A stretch of DNA of 64,000 bases from Psychrobacter immobilis (GTDB lineage: Bacteria; Pseudomonadota; Gammaproteobacteria; Pseudomonadales; Moraxellaceae). The notes under the pieces were generated by a model. It was not told the origin of the DNA. It saw only the letters and a program-made list of their open reading frames with translations, and made no database searches. Both the position numbers and the translations under genes were made by a program. Within the stretch, counting starts at the first letter, position 1; each line of letters starts with the position of its first letter. Shown piece by piece: positions 27,526 to 35,521 of this stretch. The stretch is from assembly GCF_904846185.1 (NCBI RefSeq), contig NZ_CAJGZQ010000002.1, forward strand, positions 124,001 to 188,000, given 5' to 3'.

Positions 27526-29286
27526 ATGCATGCAGCCAAGCGTTATCGATTGTTAAATAATGTCACGATTGTCATTAGTATTATCGGCGTAGCCATTGCT
27601 TTATTAGACAGTGGTTTCACGCTGCCGATGTGGCTACAACAGGTTTTCCATATTTTTTATCTGGCGATTATTTTTTTAGGCTTTGTTGTGACAGCAGGGC
27701 GTTACCTCTATAGCAAAAAGCCGCTGACCCTAAATAAAGTCGCCGTCTTTGACTTACTGACCAGTATTGCGATTATCATCTTACTGGTAGCGCATTTCAC
27801 TGATTTGGTGCGCTCTGGGATGTCGGTCGCTGTTGATGGCTTCGTTGCCATCAAAATTGCTGTCTTTGTGACCTTTATTCGTGAAATATCTGACCACGAT
27901 TTTAATCTCAATCGTACCTTTTTAAACCCTGCGCAGTTTTTTATCTTAAGCTTCCTGTCATTGGTATTGGTCGGTGCATTGCTACTGATGATGCCCAATG
28001 CAACGACGCAGCCGCTGTCTTTCATTGATGCGCTCTTTACCGCGACCAGTGCTGTCTGTGTGACTGGTCTCATCGTGGTAGATACGGCGACTTATTTCAC
28101 AACTTTTGGGCAAGTCATTATCATGGGGCTGATACAGATCGGCGGCTTGGGTATTTTGACTTTTGTGACGTATTTTAGTTATTTCTTTAAGGGCGGTGTC
28201 AGTTATGAGACGCAGGCGAGCATCAGTGAGATGTCTTACATGCGTGGCATGGGTGATGTGGTATCGACCCTCAAGTCCATCCTATATGTGACATTTGCCG
28301 TTGAGGCAGTGGCTGCGGCACTCATTTATATCAGTATTTATGACATACCAGATATGGATTGGTCTGAGCAATTATTCTTCTCTGTTTTCCATGCGATTTC
28401 TGCGTTCTGTAATGCTGGATTTTCTACATTTAGCGCTGGCATGTATGATGACTCGCTACGTTTTAATTACCCATTACAACTTATTATCGCCACTACTTTT
28501 ATCTTTGGCGGCATGGGTTTTGTCATTGTGGTCAATGTGCTGCGTTATTTACGTGATCGTGCCGAGCGCCTGATATATCGCCATGATCAGCGTTATATTT
28601 ATCGACCATGGTTGCTCAATATTAATAGCCGCATAACCTTGATTACGACGGGCGCTTTATTGTTGGTAGGTCTCATCGGTGTGATGATATTTGAATATAA
28701 CAATGTGCTGGCAGACCATCGCAGTTTTTTCGGTAAGCTTGTCACAGGGCTGTTTACTGCTGCCACGCCGCGAACCGCAGGATTTAATACCATCGACATG
28801 GGGGAACTCGCGTTTCCCACGATTATGTTGACGATATTTTTGATGTGGATTGGTGCCTCGCCAAACTCGACGGGCGGTGGTATCAAAACCAGTACGTTTG
28901 CGATTGCCCTGTTAAACACTTTGAGTTTGGCACGTGGTCAGACCAATGTTGAGGTATTTAAGCGCCAGATTGCCGACATCTCGATTCGCCGTGCATTTTC
29001 TATTATGTGGCTGTCTTTGTTGGTCATCGGTATGGGGGTAACGCTCATCAGCTATGATCAACCAGAGCTTGATTTAATCAAGGTGGTTTTTGAGTGTTTT
29101 TCAGCTTACAGCACGGTGGGATTAAGTTTGAATTTGACGACAGAGTTATCAGATTTTAGCAAAATGGTGGTGTCAGTCATTATGTTTGTTGGGCGCGTCA
29201 GCATGTTGACCATCTTTATTGCCCTACTTAAAAATAGACGCCAGCGCAATTATCGCTATCCAACTGAAGAAATCACGATCAATTAA
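27526..29286 (+). CDS. ktrB: K+ transporter membrane subunit, TrkH/KtrB family
   Basis: This 586-residue protein has four pore-loop repeats, each with the selectivity glycine: TSAVCVTGL, SAFCNAGF, ATPRTAGF and SAYSTVGL. The N-terminal 130 residues or so add extra membrane segments absent from short KtrB proteins. It imports K+, probably with Na+ or H+, and should be gated by the RCK protein encoded next. No ribosome-binding site lies directly before the ATG; the strong one belongs to a mini-ORF ending four bases upstream. KtrB is preferred over TrkH because of the adjacent small KtrA-like gene, but the distinction is soft. Confidence 0.88.
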   Translation: MHAAKRYRLLNNVTIVISIIGVAIALLDSGFTLPMWLQQVFHIFYLAIIFLGFVVTAGRYLYSKKPLTLNKVAVFDLLTSIAIIILLVAHFTDLVRSGMSVAVDGFVAIKIAVFVTFIREISDHDFNLNRTFLNPAQFFILSFLSLVLVGALLLMMPNATTQPLSFIDALFTATSAVCVTGLIVVDTATYFTTFGQVIIMGLIQIGGLGILTFVTYFSYFFKGGVSYETQASISEMSYMRGMGDVVSTLKSILYVTFAVEAVAAALIYISIYDIPDMDWSEQLFFSVFHAISAFCNAGFSTFSAGMYDDSLRFNYPLQLIIATTFIFGGMGFVIVVNVLRYLRDRAERLIYRHDQRYIYRPWLLNINSRITLITTGALLLVGLIGVMIFEYNNVLADHRSFFGKLVTGLFTAATPRTAGFNTIDMGELAFPTIMLTIFLMWIGASPNSTGGGIKTSTFAIALLNTLSLARGQTNVEVFKRQIADISIRRAFSIMWLSLLVIGMGVTLISYDQPELDLIKVVFECFSAYSTVGLSLNLTTELSDFSKMVVSVIMFVGRVSMLTIFIALLKNRRQRNYRYPTEEITIN

Positions 29287-29343
29287 ATGGTCGTAAATAA
29301 GCCATTTCATCATTAAAAAATACTGAAAAAGGTTAATAAGGTT

Positions 29344-30045
29344 ATGAAATATATCATCGTAGGGTTAGGGAACTTTGGCTCATCGCTAGGCATGGCGTTG
29401 ACCCGTCAGGGGCACGAAGTGATTGCCATTGACAGTAGCATGCAAAAGGTTGAGGCATATAAGGAAGTCATCTCTCATACCATCTGTATGGATGCCACGG
29501 ATGAATATACCGTCAATGGTTTACCGATTGTCGACACCGATATCGTTATTGTTGCAATCGGTGAAGACCAAGGCGCAAACGTCATGGCGACGGCATTATT
29601 TAAAACCCTAAAAGCAAAACGTTTGATCAGTCGCAGTATCAATCCACTGCACGAAAAAGTGTTGCAAGCTATCGGTGTGGACGACCTTATTCACCCTGAA
29701 AAAGAGGCGGCCAATCGCTGGGCCAAACGGCTGTCGCTACGTTATTTCGTCGACTCGTTTGAGCTGAGTGATCATTTCAGTATGGTAGAGATTAGCATTC
29801 CCAAGTCGTTGATTGGTCAGACTGTTGATGACTTGCAATTTGAGCAAAAGTTCAATATTCGATTGCTTAGTACCCTGCGCTATGAGTATTATGAAGACAG
29901 CTTTGGTCGTACGCAAAGTAAGCCTAGTATTAAAGGTTTGGCGGCGCCTGAGCAAGTATTGCAAGATAAAGACGTATTGGTCATCTACGGTGCTAACAAG
30001 CATATCAACGAGTTTCTGCGTAGTGTCGGTGTAAAAATCAAATAA
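29344..30045 (+). CDS. ktrA: K+ uptake regulatory protein, KtrA/TrkA-N type
   Basis: This 233-residue cytoplasmic protein has one RCK N-domain with the nucleotide-binding GLGNFGSSLGMAL motif and acidic strand end VIAID. A C-terminal RCK_C domain follows from about residue 140. One RCK unit (not the doubled form of E. coli TrkA) fits KtrA. It lies 57 bases after ktrB with AAGGTTAATAAGG upstream. It would form an octameric ring under the KtrB dimer and gate it in response to nucleotides. Confidence 0.9.
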   Translation: MKYIIVGLGNFGSSLGMALTRQGHEVIAIDSSMQKVEAYKEVISHTICMDATDEYTVNGLPIVDTDIVIVAIGEDQGANVMATALFKTLKAKRLISRSINPLHEKVLQAIGVDDLIHPEKEAANRWAKRLSLRYFVDSFELSDHFSMVEISIPKSLIGQTVDDLQFEQKFNIRLLSTLRYEYYEDSFGRTQSKPSIKGLAAPEQVLQDKDVLVIYGANKHINEFLRSVGVKIK

Positions 30046-30088
30046 ACATTTGCAACAGCCGTGACATGAAAAGGCAAAGGGGAAACTT

Positions 30089-30631
30089 ATGAGTAAGCGC
30101 ACTATATCCGTCTTGTTGCTTGCGACGATGGCATTGTTGTCAGGCTGTGACCAGACGCCGCAAGACCCGAACGTGTTGTATTCAGAAAAACATCAAGACC
30201 CCATTCAAGAGCTGGAGATGACAACAGCGGTTGATCGTAGCCAGTTTGCCTATAAACAAACCTTTTATGTGCCCATTTATTCTGACATTTATACCGATAG
30301 CGACAATCGTAAAGTCTTGCTATCAGCGACTTTGAGTGTACGCAATACCACGCTAAAAAAATCACTGTATATCAATAAAATTGACTACTATGGCACTGAT
30401 GGAACCTTTATAAAATCCTATTTAAACAAACCGATTGAGCTTCCAGCAATGGCCACGCTCAATTATATCGTCGAAAAAGAAGAGGATAAAGGCGGATCGG
30501 GCGCCAACTTTATCATTGAAGTCGAAGGGATAGACGAGACGGTCAAGCCCGTCATTGAGGCGGTGATGATCGGTAATTTTAGCAATAAAGGCTTTGCATT
30601 TAGTACAGAAGGTACGCCAGTGGTGCATTGA
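30089..30631 (+). CDS. DUF3124 family lipoprotein
   Basis: The protein has 180 residues and a lipobox LSGC (Cys about 21). The mature part matches the DUF3124 pattern: a YVPIYSDIY segment, then LSATLSVRNT, and GGSGANFIIEVEG near the C-terminus, ending with EAVMIGN. The family is secreted or lipid-anchored and has no known function. It lies 43 bases after ktrA and is probably in the same operon, which suggests a periplasmic role linked to ion homeostasis, though this is speculative. Confidence 0.75.
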   Translation: MSKRTISVLLLATMALLSGCDQTPQDPNVLYSEKHQDPIQELEMTTAVDRSQFAYKQTFYVPIYSDIYTDSDNRKVLLSATLSVRNTTLKKSLYINKIDYYGTDGTFIKSYLNKPIELPAMATLNYIVEKEEDKGGSGANFIIEVEGIDETVKPVIEAVMIGNFSNKGFAFSTEGTPVVH

Positions 30632-30660
30632 TTAAGGATAATAAAATCCAAGGAAGGGAT

Positions 30661-31074
30661 ATGTCTGCAACCAAAGAAGAAATTGTCGCCTTTATGGCGT
30701 TGGAATTTCCACAAACTAAATGTGTCATCGAGGCAGTCGGTGACAATCGCTCGACCTTATCACACGATATTGGTATCAATGAATTGCGTCCCGGTGGTAC
30801 GGTCTCTGGACCAGTATTGATGAGCATCGCTGATGTGGCTCTCTATGTGGCGATACTTGGTAAAATAGGTATTGTGCCATTAACGGTGACGACGAGTTTG
30901 ACCATTAACTTCCTGCGCAAACCCTCAGCAGAAGCACGTATTATCGCTGAGTGTACATTGATGAAAGTAGGTCGCACGCTAATCGTTGGCGAGGTTGCGC
31001 TTTATTCTGAAGGCTCTCGCGACATGGTGGCTCACGTAGTTGGCACCTATTCCGTACCGCCTCAGCACGTTTAG
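30661..31074 (+). CDS. PaaI-type hotdog-fold thioesterase
   Basis: The protein has 137 residues counted from the ATG at 30661, which has AAGGAAGGG before it; an upstream TTG in frame is less likely. It carries the hotdog-fold core with ELRPGGTVSGPVLMSIADVALYVAI and TTSLTINFLRKPS, as in PaaI/YbgC-like thioesterases. It probably hydrolyses an acyl- or aryl-CoA. It lies 29 bases after the DUF3124 gene. Confidence 0.82.
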   Translation: MSATKEEIVAFMALEFPQTKCVIEAVGDNRSTLSHDIGINELRPGGTVSGPVLMSIADVALYVAILGKIGIVPLTVTTSLTINFLRKPSAEARIIAECTLMKVGRTLIVGEVALYSEGSRDMVAHVVGTYSVPPQHV

Positions 31075-31077
31075 CTA

Positions 31078-31112
31078 TTTTTAGCCCATTTTTAAAATGA
31101 GGATAGGCTCTA
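31078..31112. repeat. Solo end of the TAGGGCGTGTCCTCA repeat family
   Basis: The segment reads AAAATGAGGATAGGCTCTA at its right side and includes TTTAGCCCATTTTT, the inverse of the AAATGGGCTAAA found inside the element at 15445. It begins four bases after the thioesterase stop. Confidence 0.6.
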
Positions 31113-31165
31113 AAAAAGCAGTTCTATAAAAATTAATGTCATAAAATTCACGCTGATATGGACTG

Positions 31166-31786
31166 CTACTGTTTGGTTGCCTCAACCTGAATGTTTAAGT
31201 GAAGGTTTTTAGTAACGCCAAACCACGCATATTTATCGATATTCCATTTGGTGCGATCAATCATCGCCGTAAAATCCCCACCACAAATATCTTTTTTGAG
31301 CGTGGGATGTAGATAACAGTCAAACTTAGTCGCTGTTAAGCTAATAGGGTGGGTTTTGCCATGCAGTGTTAGATGACCGTCTACTTTTGTGACCATTGGG
31401 CGTGATTTGCCTTGGCTAAGATACCATTTGTTAGAATCAAAACGTGCCAACGGAAAGCGCTGCATATCAAAGAAGCTAGGGCCTATCAAAGTCTGGTTAA
31501 ATGCTTTATTTCCCGTATTTAGAGAGCTGATCGGAATGACCAAGGAGATATTGCCAGTTTTTAAACTTGAGTCATATTGCAGTTGACCTTGGACATTATA
31601 AAAGCCGCCCGCAGTGGCAGGGGATTGGAAGCGTTCAATGGCAAAGCGCACATGGGTGCCAGCAGGATTGATGGTATAACTGGCGGCATGGCTGCTATGT
31701 GCAGCGCTTATTATTAATAATGGCAGTGTCAATGTCAGTAAAGGGTAGATAGGTGATTTTTGTAGAATAAAAGATAGGATGCTCAT
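31166..31786 (-). CDS. YceI-like periplasmic protein
   Basis: The start at 31786 has AAAGGAAT upstream; the longer frame to 31876 adds 30 residues without signal features. The 206-residue protein has a signal peptide ending around HAAS and then a YceI domain: YTINPAGTHVRFAIERF, then VTKVDGHLTLHGKTHPISL and FTAMIDRTKWNIDKYAW. YceI proteins are lipocalin-like and bind isoprenoid or lipid molecules in the periplasm. It lies downstream of pap2 on the same strand, 174 bases away. Confidence 0.87.
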   Translation of the reverse strand: MSILSFILQKSPIYPLLTLTLPLLIISAAHSSHAASYTINPAGTHVRFAIERFQSPATAGGFYNVQGQLQYDSSLKTGNISLVIPISSLNTGNKAFNQTLIGPSFFDMQRFPLARFDSNKWYLSQGKSRPMVTKVDGHLTLHGKTHPISLTATKFDCYLHPTLKKDICGGDFTAMIDRTKWNIDKYAWFGVTKNLHLNIQVEATKQ

Positions 31787-31960
31787 AGCTACATTCCTTT
31801 GCGGGCTATTGATAAATAAAGAACGTCGTCGATGAGCGCAATCCATGCTGTTACTCAATGTTAAGTTAGGCAGCAATAACTATTTATACATTATTTATCA
31901 AATGCTTAGTAGCTTTATTTTTATGACAATATCATTATTAATTTGGCTATTATTCAACAG

Positions 31961-32782
31961 CTAAGATTGGGTTTTCGACGATTTTTGAAAGCTTGCCGCA
32001 TCAGGTTTTTTGCCATTAGCATTGATACTGTTGGCTTTATTCGCTACTGGGTATTTAAAAAATAGCGTTGCAAGCGCGCAGGTTATGGTCAATGACAGTA
32101 GCATCGATACTAATGTATGACTAAAAAAGTGATCACCAAATAGCATCTTATACAGTCCCATCGTCCATCCTATGACCGTGACTATTTCAAATATTCTATA
32201 GCGATACTGATGTAGAGTGGGTAAAAATGCCAAGCCATATAGAGAAAATCCGGCACTGGCATGAGCTGCTGGGAAGCACTTGGCAGACGTGTTAGCGACT
32301 ATATTTTGCCAAATATTTAGATAAGGCAAGTCGCCACCAAACAGTATTAAATGATTGGGGCAACTGACATGAGTCACACCTTTGAGTGGCGCAATCATAC
32401 TGGGAACGGCAATTAAAACAAGCAGTAGATAACTTATTTCACGCGTGGATAAAGGCGTGAGCCTTTTATTGTACTTAGCATTTTTTATTGCCAGATTGAT
32501 ATCTGAATCCTGTTTATGTCTCAGAATTAGAACGGCTATGAGATAAATGCCAAGCAAGATGAGTAGCAATTTAGGCAAATCATAAAAAATAAAGGCAAAA
32601 GGTTGTGTGCCTTTTTCTAGTAGCCAGTGTCCATTAGTGTAAAAAAGCTCACTAATATGAATGTCTAATTGGCTGTGCTCAAACAACAGTGTGGCTATGA
32701 TGGTCAAGCATAGGAGTTTAAGCCAGACTCCATTGGCTGAATATGTCTTCAAAATACAACACTCAATAATGCCATCATCCAC
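31961..32782 (-). CDS. PAP2-family membrane phosphatase
   Basis: This 273-residue membrane protein has six likely helices. Phosphatase motifs are visible as CFPAAHASAGF (with the active-site His) and GDHFFSHTL (second His), the form seen in PAP2 proteins next to MCR-type phosphoethanolamine transferases. The GTG start at 32782 overlaps dgkA by 34 bases; a TTG at 32752 overlapping the dgkA TGA is also possible. It probably dephosphorylates a lipid phosphate such as phosphatidate or undecaprenyl pyrophosphate in the envelope. Confidence 0.8.
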   Translation of the reverse strand: MDDGIIECCILKTYSANGVWLKLLCLTIIATLLFEHSQLDIHISELFYTNGHWLLEKGTQPFAFIFYDLPKLLLILLGIYLIAVLILRHKQDSDINLAIKNAKYNKRLTPLSTREISYLLLVLIAVPSMIAPLKGVTHVSCPNHLILFGGDLPYLNIWQNIVANTSAKCFPAAHASAGFSLYGLAFLPTLHQYRYRIFEIVTVIGWTMGLYKMLFGDHFFSHTLVSMLLSLTITCALATLFFKYPVANKANSINANGKKPDAASFQKSSKTQS

Positions 32783-33222
32783 AAGATAAATAGCAGCATT
32801 AATGCCAAAAATTGTGCCGCAGAGCCAACATCTTTGGCTATCTTTGCCAGTGGATGCTTGGCGGTCGATGTGTGATCGACACTGGCTTCGATTCCAGTAT
32901 TAATGAGTTCGACAATTAACGATAAGAAAGAAGCGACGACCAGCAGCATTTTGACGCTGACAGTGAAAGGGCACAATATAATCGCCATGAATAATATGAG
33001 ATTGAGCCAAAATACTTGTCGAAAAGCCGCCTCAAATTTGTAAGCTGCTTTGAAGCCATCCAGAGAGTAACCAGCGGCTTTTATAATGCGATAAAATCCT
33101 GTTTTACCCTTGACCTCACTGGCATAGCTATGGGGTAGCAGTTGTTTTTTACCTGCTATTGAGCTTAAACCCCCACGACTCGTCGACTGGTTTTCAAGAT
33201 TAATAGGATTTGCTTTATTCAT
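32749..33222 (-). CDS. dgkA: Diacylglycerol kinase DgkA
   Basis: This small inner-membrane kinase phosphorylates diacylglycerol to phosphatidate. The ATG at 33222 is preferred over a TTG at 33252 and gives 157 residues. The N-terminal 50 residues or so are extra, and the core matches DgkA: KFEAAFRQVFWLN, then VELINTGIEASVDHTS and AKDVGSAAQF, which hold the catalytic glutamates. It lies between pmrB and pap2 with a PmrA-box-like repeat upstream. A likely job is recycling diacylglycerol released by the phosphoethanolamine transferase. Confidence 0.92.
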   Translation of the reverse strand: MNKANPINLENQSTSRGGLSSIAGKKQLLPHSYASEVKGKTGFYRIIKAAGYSLDGFKAAYKFEAAFRQVFWLNLILFMAIILCPFTVSVKMLLVVASFLSLIVELINTGIEASVDHTSTAKHPLAKIAKDVGSAAQFLALMLLFILWMMALLSVVF

Positions 33223-33323
33223 ATCAAATGCTTCACAGTCTATTAATATCAAGGTATGCGATAAATTTTAATTATTTAACCATGGTCGAATGTTCAACAT
33301 GCCCTAAGTATAAGCGGGCAGGC

Positions 33324-33340
33324 ATTAAGAAAATGTTAAG
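33324..33340 (-). promoter_or_regulatory. PmrA-box-like direct repeat upstream of dgkA
   Basis: On the minus strand it reads CTTAAC-ATTTT-CTTAAT: two hexamers spaced by five bases, as in the PmrA box of enterics. It lies about 100 bases before the dgkA start, in the 110-140 base gap after pmrB. It closely matches the site upstream of eptA. Confidence 0.6.
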
Positions 33341-33363
33341 CTTTTTTAAAATAGAGATCTTCT

Positions 33364-34710
33364 CTAATGATAATTGATGATAAAGGTACTGCCACCTAAC
33401 GGATTGACTTGATGGGTAAGCTGCCAGCCCATATGTGTCATGATGCGCTGTACGATACTGAGCCCTAAGCCTGTGCCTTCTACTGGATAATGGGCGTCAG
33501 CTGCCGATGACGATTCTGTATCCAATGAGATATCTTTATACTGCTGCTCTAGACGTTCAAATCTCTCGTATAGCAGCGGCATCATCACCTCAGGAATACC
33601 TAGACCAGTATCAGTGACGGTGATTTTTTCAGCATCGATAGTGATGATGACCTCACCCTCATCGGTGTACTGAAACGCATTTTTTATCAAATTACCCAGT
33701 GCCATTTTTAGTAGTTCAGGTCGTACGTGTGCGACATACAGCTGTTCTGCGACTATGTTACAAGTGACTGACTTATGGCGAAGCAAGTAATTTAAGCGCT
33801 GTACTTCATTTAACGCGATGTCATTGATAGACGTTGCTGGTGCATCCAGTTTTTCAGGAGCACGAGACAGCAATAATAAGGCGCTGATAATCTCCGAGGT
33901 TTCTTTGGCGGTCGTACTGATACGAGTGGCAAATGCGCTCAAGTGAGGGTCGTTTTCTAGTTGTGAGGACAATACTTCTGATGCCCCCATGATAATCGTC
34001 AAAGGCGTGCGCAGCTCGTGACTGACATCACCAGTAAATAGCTGCTCGCGTTTGAGGTACTGCTCAAGTTTGTGGTTTTTTTCATCGACTGCGCGTGCTA
34101 ACACGCCAACCTCGGAGGGCAGATGCGTCAATTCCGTCAAGTTGCGATGATCTGTTTCTACGGCTTGCTTTAAGTCTAATAAAGGTTTAATGATTTGCTT
34201 GGAGGACAGCGATGAAAATATCACTGCAATCAATAAGCTCAAAATGACCGCTACTTTTAGGGCGTTGGCAAATATGTCTTCTAAATGCTCAAATATGGCC
34301 AGAACAGGGTAATTCCCCATCACCATTTCAGTGTTTTCTAAGTAGGTTAAAATGTAGTTTTCTTTGTCTTTTTTATAATTAAAGAAATGTAACTCTGTTG
34401 TCGATTGACCATTTTCAGTGGTGACAGTGACGGGCATCTCTTGTACGGTTTGGGTGGCCAGTTTTTGTAGATTGCTCGGTGCGTTATCGAAGCGATAAAT
34501 TTTAATACCCGGTTCAGCGCTATAAATAGGCTGATCGCCTTCTTTTTCTTGGCTAAGCTCTAACTGTTGCAATAAGCGAGCTTTGACCAGCTGTTGCTCC
34601 ATTCTGACTTCGGCATACATGAAAATACTGACGAAAGTGGCACACAGTAATAGGGCAAATAACAAGTAGGAGAGTCGAAACTTATTGGCGATGGAGTCGA
34701 TATTAAACAT
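33364..34710 (-). CDS. pmrB: Sensor histidine kinase, PmrB-like
   Basis: The kinase has 448 residues from the ATG at 34710; a longer frame opens with a TTG at 34758. Transmembrane helix 1 is at about 11-33, a periplasmic sensor region at about 34-149 and helix 2 at about 150-169. A HAMP-like linker and HisKA follow, with the phosphorylated His 231 (VSHELRTPL). The ATPase domain shows N and G boxes (NLIKNAFQYTD, DTGLGIPE, GTGLGLSI). It lies directly after a PmrA-like regulator and eptA, so polymyxin-resistance signalling (cationic peptides, metal, acid) is inferred. Confidence 0.82.
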   Translation of the reverse strand: MFNIDSIANKFRLSYLLFALLLCATFVSIFMYAEVRMEQQLVKARLLQQLELSQEKEGDQPIYSAEPGIKIYRFDNAPSNLQKLATQTVQEMPVTVTTENGQSTTELHFFNYKKDKENYILTYLENTEMVMGNYPVLAIFEHLEDIFANALKVAVILSLLIAVIFSSLSSKQIIKPLLDLKQAVETDHRNLTELTHLPSEVGVLARAVDEKNHKLEQYLKREQLFTGDVSHELRTPLTIIMGASEVLSSQLENDPHLSAFATRISTTAKETSEIISALLLLSRAPEKLDAPATSINDIALNEVQRLNYLLRHKSVTCNIVAEQLYVAHVRPELLKMALGNLIKNAFQYTDEGEVIITIDAEKITVTDTGLGIPEVMMPLLYERFERLEQQYKDISLDTESSSAADAHYPVEGTGLGLSIVQRIMTHMGWQLTHQVNPLGGSTFIINYH

Positions 34711-34782
34711 GGTATTTACTTCGTTGTGAAAGACGATATGAAAGACAGTGAGAGTCAAATAAGGACATCAGACGATGATTTT

Positions 34783-35469
34783 TTAGGCTTTATCTGGATC
34801 GATAATCTGGTAACCGACACCGGGCAACGTGACTATCATGATTTTATCGAACGGCTTATCTACCTGCGCACGGACCCCATGCATGTGAGTGCGCAGTGCA
34901 TCACTGCTTGGTATGTCTTCGCCCCACACCTTTTCTTCCAGCTCGGTTTTGCTAACCACGCGCGGCGCCGCACTCATCAAGGTATGTAGTATTTTGAAGC
35001 CTGTGGGTGTGAGTTTTAGCGACTTACCTTCACGTGTAATCGTATGCTCACTATGATTTAAAGACAATGTGCCAACGGTTAAACCATGCTCAAAATGATC
35101 GTCTTTATGTCGGCGTATGAGAGCCTTAATACGAGATTCTAATTCCACCAATGAGAAAGGCTTAACCAGATAATCGTCAGCGCCACTATCGAATCCTGCC
35201 ACTTTATCTAAAATCGTATCGCGAGCTGTCAGCATCAATACTGGCGTTTTGTCATGCAGCTCTTCCCTGAGCTTTTTGCACAGTTTAGTGCCATCCATAC
35301 CCGGCAGCATGACATCTAACAAGATGACGTCATATCGATTATTTGATGCGAGCGTTAAGCCACTAATGCCATTATGGGCATTGTCTAGCTCAAAGCCTTT
35401 CGGCTCAAAAAAAGCATAAATATTGGCGACGATATCGGGATTGTCTTCAATGATGAGTATCTTGTACAT
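34783..35469 (-). CDS. pmrA: OmpR-family response regulator, PmrA-like
   Basis: This 228-residue protein has a receiver domain with the phosphoacceptor Asp 52 (ILLDVMLPG), acidic residues Glu 8/Asp 9 and the Lys in LVKPF. A C-terminal winged-helix domain (about 128-225) with LTPTGFKIL and GVRAQVDKPF follows. It lies between eptA and pmrB with 52 bases to eptA and about 72 to the pmrB ATG. It should bind the direct repeats seen upstream of eptA and dgkA. PmrA is inferred from context, since many OmpR regulators look similar. Confidence 0.83.
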   Translation of the reverse strand: MYKILIIEDNPDIVANIYAFFEPKGFELDNAHNGISGLTLASNNRYDVILLDVMLPGMDGTKLCKKLREELHDKTPVLMLTARDTILDKVAGFDSGADDYLVKPFSLVELESRIKALIRRHKDDHFEHGLTVGTLSLNHSEHTITREGKSLKLTPTGFKILHTLMSAAPRVVSKTELEEKVWGEDIPSSDALRTHMHGVRAQVDKPFDKIMIVTLPGVGYQIIDPDKA

Positions 35470-35521
35470 GAGTATTATTACCTAAAAAGGCGGAGCGATG
35501 ATAAAGAATTCAATTAGCCAC

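Noticed and set aside
31845..31870. Possible third PmrA box upstream of yceI
   Set aside because: Only one GTTAAG hexamer is present; the second half is missing at the correct spacing.
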